In this document: in pieces, positions 21,501 to 30,516 of the stretch | How the letters are laid out: the number at the start of each line of letters is the position of its first letter | Numbering within the stretch: position 1 is the stretch's first letter | NCBI GenBank assembly: GCA_033816765.1 | Contig: CM066287.1 | Location: 4,278,001-4,342,000 of the forward strand | DNA from: Nothopassalora personata | Lineage: Eukaryota > Ascomycota > Dothideomycetes > Mycosphaerellales > Mycosphaerellaceae | Length of the DNA stretch: 64,000 bases | Direction of reading: 5' to 3' | Translations under genes and position numbers: made by a program | Notes under the pieces: generated by a model | Databases searched by the model: none | What the model saw: the letters and a program-made list of their open reading frames with translations, nothing else | What the model was told of the DNA's origin: nothing

Positions 21501-22326
21501 ACCAACTCAGAGTCCAGCAAAGCGACCTGCGACCGTACAGAAGCCGGCATCTCTAAGGAAAGTCGCACTGACAGCTTCCACACCTAGAAAAACGCCCCTG
21601 AAAGTGCCAACGATGACACCTGGGATGGAGCCAATGACGCCTCACCCTGCTGCACCATTGAGGGGTGTGGTCGCTCTCGTGGAGGTTTTCACCAGCGATG
21701 GTGGATGTGCAACACCAGCCTTCACGGTCTTGCTACAACGCTTGGGTGCGAAGACTACCAAGACCTTCAGCGAGCGTATCACTCATCTCGTCTTCAAGGA
21801 AGGATCTCCTACGACCCTCCAGCGCCTCCGTGTACACAACAAACAGGTCGCGGAGACTGGCGTGGGTAAGGAGATCTACTGTGTCAACAGTCGTTGGGTA
21901 TCAGACTGCGACACTGGAGGTAAGCGCATGGACGAGACGGATGAAGCCTACGCTGTCGATGTCGAGGATGTACCACGAGCAGGCAAGCGTCGACGCAAGT
22001 CGATGGAGCCGACCGCTTTGAGGAACATCGCGGGCAACGTGGTTTGCGACAGAAAGAGCAATATCGGCAGAAGCTCTCTCAGCCGTAATTCTCTCAAGCC
22101 TGGGTATGAATCGCCTCCCGAGGTGGTGGACTTCATCTCAAAGGACAGCGCAATGGACAAGGAGAACGGCGGCGATGGGAGGTCACCGGCTACGCCTGCA
22201 TATCTCGCAGCTCCAGACTCGCTGGTGCAGCAGACTGCGCCCATGAACCGAGTGAGGAAGTTGGATTTCAACAGCAAAGAATCCGAGAAGAGCCGTCGAT
22301 TGACCTTTTTCAACGGAGAGTTTTGA
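18562..22326 (+). CDS. BRCT-domain nuclear protein with AT-hook-like N-terminus
   Basis: 1254 residues, single exon from the ATG at 18562 (MVSTRGGARTSGG); the frame begins upstream only at a TTG. Residues 1-250 are Lys/Ala/Pro-rich with RRGRPP and KVGRPKGS, which resemble AT-hooks. The middle is acidic and disordered. Residues about 845-965 contain four copies of an ERxPGLP motif. A single BRCT domain lies at about 1032-1125 (GVVALVEVFTSDGG, ITHLVF, NSRWVSDC), closest in feel to microcephalin/MCPH1-type N-terminal BRCTs. Basic patch GKRRRKS follows. A chromatin or DNA-damage role is inferred from the domains only. Confidence 0.8.
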   Translation: MVSTRGGARTSGGNSMEQSLRKKPVRKTAVKPTPTATKPKTARAKKADLVQDTADMDDEQDELQEESAAPTAKSTKRAPAKKPEEDAPKATKKAALRVKKDEEPAKAPPAAKPAAKVGRPKGSTKASKAKSTESDNKKPELPPPAEGNGTRATRATASTTAKGRAPPLSPKKITQVSKAQPRTTKPSTAEAAVIKPARRGRPPTKKQNVSDENAEYLELPPKKKAIGEELKDTRDEEPSQRITSNLKDIEKETARPATPPRPNDTLELHADKDEAAIVQDQDAASESDGESESDAVSVDALLGPKTPLKRCSPREATRFKSTQKSAPRLDPSIKTPVRRFAVLGTQQGTPQTQKPYCKPSIPMSELRPMTVARALDRAMVFPKLQPFPKLKDNEDIEDWEDSDTPEEQDTHMEHSEHDKMPAELGDLAETMSRMGDSELLGFEDEDEPQMNDEPNMAVGSEEVAEVEDHEEIGHGNTAATSSVDDLAANDDNGNANTEQETGALDTIDSTLSATDENQAGSETADMDVAMEDAQTMDSTPQPETLVWQNVQEDVAIPFDFEVDLSASRTLPPVEPTERLSIAVAIERSSSAEPETNEDAIAEHSLENTKDLSIDEGEEPSDAPASVDATVNLSDFLDVKSLVESRHQEQEVMGVDLKETEPMSAESEAAVEEGSPSPIKAHITPVRNISELDIALEDIQDDTGIGIPRYARPTIASRRKSLPAIFYRTSTKDIDGPMTAIGASMPRVAVPYGNYLFADATTPSKATPARPRPSTAHGLASEKKLRKASQTPITGSPMAKTPGTSVPDTVRTSRGFASPSRTPRPRISQAGTPGTSVPDSTRPTPSERFPGLPSRTAYNLERTPVNALPSASKERFPGLPPQDSYESFAEDMQIVAMQAAENSPSVRTPKVTWSATKERLPGLPPSENYAENLETPVEEQAEEGEPSTPAPAAGERYPGLPSKRSYAEHAMTAMPPSRFRTPTQSPAKRPATVQKPASLRKVALTASTPRKTPLKVPTMTPGMEPMTPHPAAPLRGVVALVEVFTSDGGCATPAFTVLLQRLGAKTTKTFSERITHLVFKEGSPTTLQRLRVHNKQVAETGVGKEIYCVNSRWVSDCDTGGKRMDETDEAYAVDVEDVPRAGKRRRKSMEPTALRNIAGNVVCDRKSNIGRSSLSRNSLKPGYESPPEVVDFISKDSAMDKENGGDGRSPATPAYLAAPDSLVQQTAPMNRVRKLDFNSKESEKSRRLTFFNGEF

Positions 22327-22698
22327 AGATTGTGCAGTGTTGAGGGAGTGTATATGAATAGCGGGAGTCATGATTGGGTCTTTGGAGGTCTCGGGGAAGA
22401 TTTTTTCGTAGTCGTCGTTGATCATGCTGATGTCCAGTAAGCGCCTTTCGTACATATCGTCGTACACATCATGCCCACTGTGAACCTTTCCGTCCTTCTC
22501 TGGCTATCTCGGCTCGTCGTTGCTGCTCTTAGCTGGAGTATCTCTAACAGCATTTTGCTGATAAAGGAAGGACTTGTTTTCAGCCTGAGTGGCTCTGGAT
22601 TCAGACCATGCGTTGCGACGACGTATGTCACATTTGCCAGCATAGTTCGGCAAAGACGCAGTGGTTTGTTCGATGCACACCACCCCATCCACCACAGC
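22327..22698. other. convergent 3' region
   Basis: Lies between the stops of the BRCT gene and the HYPK-like gene. Probably both 3' UTRs; no gene seen. Confidence 0.5.
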
Positions 22699-23183
22699 TC
22701 ATAATACAGAAGCCGACACCCAAGCCGTCATTGCCTTCACCGCATTCGCATCGTGTGCGCGTAAAAGATCCGTCGCTTTGGCCTTTGACAGATCCAGCTG
22801 TTCAACCTGCTCCACATCAGCCCTTCATACTCCAAGCACTCCCCGCACTCAATCCGTATATCCCCCCCCCCCCCGTCGTCCCACCAACTCACCAACAACG
22901 CAACATCAGCCGGATGGACCTTGATCAACGGCTTCGGCGGCTCCTCCTTATCCTTCTTCGCCGTGGCGGGTTTATTCTTGGAGCGCTGGGAGAAGTCCAG
23001 ATTCTTCATGGCTTCTCCCAGCGCTTTGAGATCTACCTCTTTCTTGGGGGCGGCATTGTCGTCGCCTTTGGCGTCGAGGGCGGAGAGGGCGGCGGCGGCT
23101 TTGCGGTCTTCGGCGTTGGCTGGGAGGACGTCTGGTGCGTCGGCGCCTTCGGTTACGTCGGGGGGTTGGGGTTCTTCTGCCAT
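22699..23183 (-). CDS. HYPK-like UBA-domain protein (NatA/ribosome associated)
   Basis: Two exons, 23183-22893 and 22806-22699, give 132 residues. The 86-bp intron (GTGAGT...GAGCAG) contains a run of 13 C on the plus strand. Joining it gives VHPADVALL followed by VEQLDLSKAKATDLLRAHDA, the typical HYPK UBA-like fold. Upstream lies VDLKALGEAMKNLDFSQ, a helix seen in HYPK that contacts the NatA N-terminal acetyltransferase. HYPK modulates NatA and helps keep nascent chains soluble at ribosomes. Divergent with the DAHP synthase gene, sharing about 350 bp. Confidence 0.85.
22862..22874. repeat. C13 homopolymer inside the HYPK intron
   Basis: Thirteen consecutive C on the plus strand (G13 in the transcript). 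Likely length-variable; it does not affect the reading frame if the intron is spliced. Confidence 0.9.
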
Positions 23184-23536
23184 TGTTGGGTTGTCTCTGG
23201 GAGGGGGATTTGCATGAAGTCAATCAAGATGGATGATTTGTTAGGTCGCCCATGTGGAGCCGAGGAGGTGCCTGCCAGCCAGTGTGTGTACTAGTACATA
23301 GCACTTTTGTGCATCACGTTTCTTTTTGCCGCGTGCATTCACTCTCAAGAGGAGCGTGGTGTTGTAGTACATACACTGATTGTGACTCTGATAGGCGGCT
23401 TATGCCTTGCTTCCACATTCGTACTGATGAAACCCGGAGGATGGATAGAGTGGCTGGGCTGACCACACGTACTACACACTGATATTTCTCTCACCTTTCA
23501 CACAGCGGACAGTATCCTATCACGTTGACGATCACT
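23184..23536. other. divergent promoter region (HYPK / DAHP synthase)
   Basis: About 350 bp between two divergent start codons; no clear motif identified. Confidence 0.5.
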
Positions 23537-25003
23537 ATGCCCGCCAGCAAAGGACAGCGAGCGGAGTGGACACCGTCTTCTTGGAGGGACAAGCCAATTG
23601 CACAAAAAGTCGACTACGCAGACCGCAAAGCCGTCGACACGGCCATTGCAAAATTGAATCATGTCCCGCCACTCGTCACTTCACAGGAAATTTGGAGGTT
23701 ACGGACCTCGCTGAAAAACGTCGCCTTGGGCAGGGCGTTCTTGCTTCAAGGCGGTGACTGTGCGGAGCTCTTCGATTACTGCAATGACTCTGCCATTGAC
23801 TCCAAGATTCGACTGCTCCTGCAGATGTCGCTCGTGCTGATCTGGGGAGGCAACAAGCCGCTGGTGAGGATTGCTCGAATGGCCGGCCAATACGCCAAAC
23901 CTCGTAGTAAGGCCACCGAAATGGTTGATGGCAAGGAGATCCCCAGCTACCGTGGCGACATCCTCAATGGACACCAGCTTGATAGCCGCCAGATCGATCC
24001 AGACCGTCTGGTGCAGGCCTACTTCCACTCTGCTGCCACTCTGAACTATGTACGCGCGCAACTTTCCAGCGGCTTCGCAGACCTGCACAATCCAATGGAC
24101 TGGGGCCTCGGTCATGTGCAGGATCCAGCGTTGCTGCGAAAGTACACTGGCATTGTCGAAAGCATCAGTTCGAGTCTCAGATTCATGAAGACGGTCGGTG
24201 CAGATACCTCAAGTCAGCTGCAGAGTGTCGATCTCTTCACAAGTCACGAGGCTCTCCTGTTGGCGTACGAGGAGGGTTTGACCAGGAAGTTGAAGCATCC
24301 CTCCAACCGAGAAGCGCCATCAGCTTCAACTCGAATCAACGGAACGACAAGCAAGGCCCGTGAACCTACAGCGACCGACGACTCTGGCTACTACAACACA
24401 AGCGCACACTTCATCTGGATAGGTGATCGGACACGGCAACCAGATCATGCTCATATCGAGTATGCCCGTGGCGTAGAGAACCCAATCGGCATCAAAGTGG
24501 GACCCACCACCAAAGAAGAGGACCTCGCCCAACTCCTCGACCTCGTCAACCCGCACAAGGAAATCGGCAAAGTGACCTTGATCACGCGCTACGGCAAGGA
24601 CAAGATCGCAGGCATGCTCCCCAAACATATCGAAGCCGTACGCAAGACCGGCCACGTCGTGGTCTGGCAGTGCGACCCGATGCATGGCAACACTCGCTCA
24701 ACCGAGGATGGCATCAAGACGAGATCGTTCGACGATGTCTTTGACGAGCTCTCTTGGGCGCTTCGCATTCACAAGGAGAGCCATTCGTACCTTGGAGGTG
24801 TACATCTCGAGCTCACTGGCGATGCGGTCACGGAGTGTACTGGCGGTAGTGAAGGCCTTCAGGATAAGGATCTGAGCCAGGCTTATCATACTTACTGCGA
24901 CCCAAGGTTGAATGAGAAACAGGCGTTGGAGCTTGCGTTCCTGGTGGCGGATAGTCAGCGAGAGATGGGCGAGCCCCAGCTGCGGGCCACGAACGGTGCT
25001 TGA
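23537..25003 (+). CDS. class II (plant-type) 3-deoxy-D-arabino-heptulosonate 7-phosphate synthase
   Basis: 488 residues, no intron; the ATG at 23537 is used because the frame upstream begins at TTG. Catalyses the first step of the shikimate pathway, joining phosphoenolpyruvate and erythrose 4-phosphate. Signatures of the class II enzyme are all present: FLLQGGDCAE near 75-85, YHSAATLNY-like region (YFHSAATLNYVRA), FIWIGDRTRQ, NPIGIKVGP, WQCDPMHGNT and the late GGVHLELTGDAVTECTGG. Length matches the family. Filamentous fungi often carry this form beside the class I enzymes of yeast; sensitivity to aromatic amino acids cannot be read from sequence. Confidence 0.95.
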   Translation: MPASKGQRAEWTPSSWRDKPIAQKVDYADRKAVDTAIAKLNHVPPLVTSQEIWRLRTSLKNVALGRAFLLQGGDCAELFDYCNDSAIDSKIRLLLQMSLVLIWGGNKPLVRIARMAGQYAKPRSKATEMVDGKEIPSYRGDILNGHQLDSRQIDPDRLVQAYFHSAATLNYVRAQLSSGFADLHNPMDWGLGHVQDPALLRKYTGIVESISSSLRFMKTVGADTSSQLQSVDLFTSHEALLLAYEEGLTRKLKHPSNREAPSASTRINGTTSKAREPTATDDSGYYNTSAHFIWIGDRTRQPDHAHIEYARGVENPIGIKVGPTTKEEDLAQLLDLVNPHKEIGKVTLITRYGKDKIAGMLPKHIEAVRKTGHVVVWQCDPMHGNTRSTEDGIKTRSFDDVFDELSWALRIHKESHSYLGGVHLELTGDAVTECTGGSEGLQDKDLSQAYHTYCDPRLNEKQALELAFLVADSQREMGEPQLRATNGA

Positions 25004-25228
25004 AGCGGTGGAGGGCGACGATACTGTTTCGCGCGCCAAGTGCTCATTGAGATGGAATCATGGCAGAATAGACAAAGGTTGATGGTGTGCAGGGAGCGGT
25101 TGCGGGAGCGCTGTGCCAGCAAAGTGTTTAATCATTCGACTATCATCTATCTTTGGCATTCATAGCCTCGCCTTCAAATCTCGCGTCGGCAATTCTGAAA
25201 TCTGCATCATCATCATCATCTCCAACAC

Positions 25229-26480
25229 CTAGACCAGCTTCTCGTCTTCATAGCGTCTTCCCACTAGCTGTACTGTAGTGAGATTGGCGTATGGGTCTAT
25301 CTGTCGTGATCGTCTGTGAAAAATGTCAATTCGGGATCGATCCACACAAAGACGGCGCGATCCACATAGATGATGATATTTATAATAAGCATATTGCTCA
25401 TTCCGCACCCAAGACCAGTGGGCAACGCACTTGCCGGATAGTCGACAAGGCTCCACTGCGAGGTGTAGTCCCAGAATCGAGCTGTGTCTTTCAACGAGAC
25501 ACATCCTGGGCCCACGGGGCATAGGAGAACATCGACCATGTTGTCTTGTCTTGCACATCCTTTGCGTCAAATTTCATGGACGTTTTCGATATAGGGTCGA
25601 AGAGCCTAGTGGTGATGCTGGTCCAGTGTTGCGTGTGCTCTGTTTTGTGTGTCTCGCGATTCAATGGTGGCCTTCCACGTCTCGAGTTAGGAGGTCAGTG
25701 CTTTCACGTGTGGATTCTCCTTGATGGTGAAGGTGCGCGTGGGTTCTCCGGATGTATCATCGATCTCTTCGGTCTCTTCTTTTCCATCGTGGGAGAAGTA
25801 TGGGGTTGAGATTATGCGCCATGCTTCGTTGTGCTGGTAGGCTGGGAAGTCGACGAGTACGATATCTGCGTGGTCTTCCAGTCTCGATGTGAGATGTTTA
25901 GGCCGCGATAGATGGGTGCGGTCTGACGATGCTGTCGTCCGCCATGCCTCCGACTCGGAGTCTTCGTCGGACCCCTGGGCCTTTGCGGGGGAGTGTGTTG
26001 ACTGTGGTCCCCTTCCATGGCATTCGGGTGAGACTGGGGTCGTACAGCCAAGGCTTCTGGTCGATGATTGCTTTCACAAAGAGCTTGATGCCGTCAAGGC
26101 TCTTACTTAGCGGTACGACAACGGGCACGATCTGTTGTCCGCCTGCGAGCAGATATGATCAGTGACATACACTAGAGTCATCAGTCAACTTGCTCTGATA
26201 AGCCACGCCAGCAGGAACTATGAAGTAACAAACCAGGTGTGCAGCTCGACAGCTCGAATTTTTGGAACATCCATACCTAGGTTTGTGGCCATTAATCCGC
26301 TAAGCGGAAGACGATGCGGACTTGGTCTCAAACCAAAGACACCATTGTTAGCAGCTGGAGATCTGATACAGCCTGTGCAGCCTCCAATACACTTTCCATG
26401 GTCCTGCGGCGGCTTATCTCCAGGTATTTTTATCGATCCAGTTCCAGGAAAGCACCAAAGCGGCCCCACCTCCGTAGCGT
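25229..26480 (-). pseudogene. frameshifted amidase-signature pseudogene
   Basis: Pieces of a fungal amidase appear in the correct order on the minus strand but in different frames. Near 26390-26290: IRSPAANNGVFGLRP, the region after the catalytic Gly-Gly-Ser. Near 26100-25950: LDGIKLFVKAIIDQKPWLYD and VRPHP; then IYRGLNI in another frame and VDFPAYQHNEAWRIIS in a third. KENPHVKAL is followed by a stop. Near 25540-25420: DVLLCPVGPG and DYTSQWSLVDYP; finally QLVGRRYEDEKLV-stop. The catalytic stretch reads CIGGCTGCIRS instead of the usual IGGSIRS. Several shifts and stops make it non-functional. The N-terminal third is not recognisable. Confidence 0.8.
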
Positions 26481-27775
26481 GGCTTGGCATGGCTTCAAGG
26501 CTGCTTTGAACAACGAGACGGTAAGACAATTGAAACACATTTCAGACACGTTAGACCGCGGCGTATGGCCTTTTTTTCGTGAGCTCCCATACGTCCGTCG
26601 CCTTCGATGACTTGGCGAAGCCTTTCGGGGAGCGTATCGACCCACCCGTTAATAGTTTTTGTGAAGCCGGGCGCGGAAGTGGGCCGCTTTCACTGCCCAG
26701 CGCGTGGCCCCGTTTGTTTGTGCGTCTGTCGAGGATGTAGTTGCAGCACAAGGAAAGTAAACCTCTCGTTGCGATGTGTGCCCTGGATAGGTCTACTGTC
26801 GCCACGATATGCTGCGGATAGGCTTTTTGTTGCAAGCAAGATAGGGCGAGCGCTTCAGCAGCAGTCGGCGTGTACCTTCTCATGATGACACAGGTGGACT
26901 ACATGTAGCAGCCCTGCTTAATATCGGCTGAGTGCACGGAAGGCTACGGCCGAAGTTGACATCGTCGCAGCATGTGGCTACAAGGACGAGGGAGCTTCAT
27001 ACAGCTGCTTTGCGGATGCCTTATATTTTGGCGATGCTGCTGAGATTGCTGAGAAGCGTGTTGATATGCATAAGTCGGCATGCCAGAGTCGAATATCCGA
27101 GGTTCGCCGCGCTCAATCCCTCTCTTCGAGAAGCGCACCCAAACGATAATGGCCAGATTTGCGCACGGATATACAGTACAATAACGTGCTAGAACCTTGG
27201 GGGCTAACTGTTAGGCCGTCGTGGCAACAGCAGTTCAAAAACAGCAGCTCCACATCCTTAATAAAAACCTCCTCATTGAAGTTGGAGGACCGAAACTCAC
27301 CCCAGACTCTAGAAGCCGTGTCGTCGCTTAGGCGCCTATAATCGGGCTTAGTATCGTTTAGATGCACATCTTAATAAGTCGAGCTTGGATTGTAGCGAAG
27401 CCTTACCTCGGGTGAACTACTGTATTCAGTGGGGCATGGCAGGCTGCGGTCCCTTGCTCGCTTGTCCGACCGAGGCACGACGCGTTCGTCACTCGGTGAG
27501 GTGACCTTGGTCAAAACCTTCGCTGTCTCCCCTCTAACGTACGGAGAGGCAGCTGGTTGGCAGCGTCCGTGATGGTCTTCGGCTAATATGCACCGCATGC
27601 TGCGTTGGCGACGAGTTATGTACCGTTCATAGTCCATGTAGGAAACTATGCGTCCTTTCTTGTCCGTCGTCTGACAGCCTCTCTCTTCGTCGCGCTGTGT
27701 CCCGATCGCTAGCATTGCACTGTTGCGTGTGACCAGGACGGGGATTCTGGATAGTGCTCCCCAGCAGAGGCAGAC
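26481..27775. other. intergenic, possibly with gene debris
   Basis: No complete gene. A minus-strand open stretch from 27367 to 27113 reads protein-like (LNDTKPDYRRLSDDTASRV...) but has no ATG and no clear splice sites. It may be part of the decayed neighbourhood that includes the amidase relic. Confidence 0.3.
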
Positions 27776-29850
27776 ATGCCGCGTACGTGTGCTGGTTGGA
27801 AGGACGCACCAGGTACACCAGAGCTTACCCTTCATCAGGTCTCCCGATACCTCGAAGCCTCGCTGAGCTCCCTCTGTCGAAGACCTTACCCGCAGCAGCA
27901 GCAGCAGGTCTTGCATACCTCAACGGCAAATACTCACTGACGAGGGATGCCTGGACCATCATCACTGCCTTGCGCTTTGCCGCCTATCATGGCCGACTTG
28001 AGAAACAGGATCGCATCAACCAGTTCTATCGATTCGAAGAGTGGGCGACGAACCCAAAGAGCGCAGAGAGGGTGTTCCTAGCCGTACCCCAGGATGAAGC
28101 AAACCCCGAAGCCCGCACCGAATGGACATACGCCGAAGCGTACGACATGGTATTGAAGTACGCTCGATGGCTGAAGGAAGGGCTCGGAGTTAAGCGAGGC
28201 GAGATCATTGCCATGGACTTCAAGAACAAGCCGCAGTTTATCTGGTTGTGGTTGGCGCTATGGTCACTGGGCGCAATGCCGGCCTTCCTCAACAGCAACC
28301 TACGAGACAACGCTTTCATCCACTGTGTCAAGATCTCGACGACCCGCCTTCTTGTTCTGGACCACGAGCTGCAGGAGGCCCTCACAGAAGAGGCGAAAAC
28401 GCAGTTTGGTCCTGACGAGAAAGGTCGGGCTATCGATACCGTGATTCTGGACCCACAGCTAGAGTCTCGTATTGAGAGTTTGTCCCCGTTCAGAGCGGCT
28501 GACGAAGAGCGATCTGGAGCTACAGCTACATCTCCGGCAATCCTCATCTACACGAGCGGCACGACTGGACTCCCAAAGGCTGCCAACGTCTCATGGACGA
28601 AGCCGATATCTGGAGAGTTCTTCTTTTCTAGGATTCTGGGCCTGACGGCCGAGGATCGCTACTTCACTGCCATGCCTCTTTATCATTCTTCTGCATCCAT
28701 CCTGGGTGTGTCGCAGGTCTTTGGTCCAGGATGCACGATCGTGGTTGGTCCAAAGTTCTCACCGCGCAGCCAGATGAAGTTGGCCACCGAGACAAAGGCC
28801 ACGGCGATGCAGTACATTGGTGAGATGTGCCGCTACCTCGTGACAAGCCCTCCCTCGCCATACGACCGTGCCCACAAGCTTCGACTTGCTTTCGGTAACG
28901 GCATGCGACCTGACGTCTGGCAGAAGTTCAAGGTATGTAGTGTGGTCTGAGTAAAGTGGCGAGAGATTTCGACACACGCTAACCATGTCAATCTGCAGGA
29001 TCGATTCGGAATCCAGACAGTCGTTGAGTTCTACGGTGCCACTGAGGGTCCAGGAGCGTCCTTCGTGCACAGCAACAACGATTTCCTCCGAGGAGCCATC
29101 GGCCAACAAGGACTTATTGCGAGGACAATTCTCGGAGGAAATCAGGTCCTCGTCAAGCATGACCACGAGACGGATCTTCCATACAGAAACCCCAAGACTG
29201 GCTTTTGCAGCAAGGTCAAATCGAATGAAGTGGGCGAACTGATCTACCCACTGGACCCTGCGAACATCAACGACAAATTCCAAGGCTATTATGGCAACGA
29301 GAAAGCCACGACCGGCAAGATCATCACCGATATCTTTCAAAAAGGCGACGTATACTACCGTAGCGGTGACCTGCAACGACGTGATGACGACGGGAGATGG
29401 TGGTTTGTGGACCGTATTGGCGACACATACCGCTGGAAGGGTGAGAACGTGAGCACTGCTGAAGTGTCCGAAGCACTGGGGTCCCACTCAGCACTTCAAG
29501 AAGCCAACGTGTATGGCGTGCAACTTCCCAATCACGATGGTCGTGCAGGCTGTGCGGCCATCCGTTTGTCCGAAGGACGATCTCTTGATGATGCTCTCGC
29601 TGCCGAGCTGGCATCATATCTAAGGAAGCGATTGCCCCGGTACGCCGTCCCGCTCTTCTTGCGGGTCTTGAAAGAGTTCGAGGTCACCGGCACCCTAAAG
29701 CACCAAAAGGTCAGTCTACGCAACGAAGGCGTGGATCCATCCAAGACTGGCGACGATACTCTCTTCTGGCTACCGCCAAATTCGGACAGATACGTCAGAT
29801 TTGGCAGGAACGACTGGGAGCGCATCGTTAAAGGAAGCGCAAAGCTTTGA
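27776..29850 (+). CDS. FAT1: very-long-chain acyl-CoA synthetase / fatty acid transporter (Fat1/FATP family)
   Basis: Three exons, 27776-27782, 27839-28932 and 28999-29850, encode 650 residues. The long exon has no ATG before the conserved N-terminus, but a 7-nt exon (ATGCCGC) followed by GTACGT and a 56-bp intron ending ATCAG gives MPRLPIPRSLAELPL in frame. The enzyme activates very-long-chain fatty acids with CoA and ATP. Visible are the AMP-binding signature LIYTSGTTGLPK (about 236), YRSGDL and the FATP signature RIGDTYRWKGENVST (about 505-520). The C-terminus is AKL, a PTS1, fitting a peroxisomal pool; yeast Fat1 also ends in a PTS1-like tripeptide. The second intron is 66 bp. Confidence 0.92.
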
Positions 29851-30516
29851 TGTGGCCTGACATTCTAGATACCCTGATCTAAGCACCTTCGGTAGCACAG
29901 CCCTTCGCAGATATACCGCGAACGCGCTAGCCGGGAACCGGAGAAGACCACTACAGTTACGAGTCTTTTATACTAGATGTCTCGCGCATTAATTGCTATA
30001 GACAAGGAGGAGTCAAGCGTTCGACTATCGCCCACTCTAAGACCAGTTTAGTGCCACTTTTGGACTTTAATGTTGGAGTCCGAATCTCGCCCCACCGCAG
30101 TTTGGTGAGGAAATCAGTTTTCACTACGTCTGCGACGGGCTGTGATAGTTTCGTGTGCATCATTCACCATCTCTCAAACCACGCTTTCAAGAATTATACG
30201 TTTGACATGATACGGTGTTCGTGGCATGAGATAACATTGGCCCTGCCGGTGTCATTCGAATGCTGTTCAACTATGACATGGTATCGACCGCTCCAAGCAC
30301 ACCCTGGCGGCAATGGCAGCGCCGGCCTATAGCGCCTCGCTATGCTTATTCATCAATGTCGTAAGTCCTGGCCCACGAAAGTGAGGCCTCATGCCGCTTC
30401 GATAACGGCAACAAAATGTACGAAATAGGCATTCAACGCTAGCCATCCTCTTCCAGATGCCGTTCCGACGACGCTTTCTTCTCTGCAAGATGATGGTCGC
30501 GCAGCGTATGATCGTG
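29851..30516. other. convergent intergenic region
   Basis: Between the acyl-CoA synthetase and Cdh1 stops. No protein-like frame with an ATG; probably 3' UTRs. Confidence 0.45.

Noticed and set aside
25205..25222. Short (CAT)n run
   Set aside because: Too short to be informative and in non-coding sequence.
27371..27916. 181-codon minus-strand frame over the acyl-CoA synthetase start
   Set aside because: Overlaps the first exons of a well-supported gene on the other strand and has no recognisable domain.
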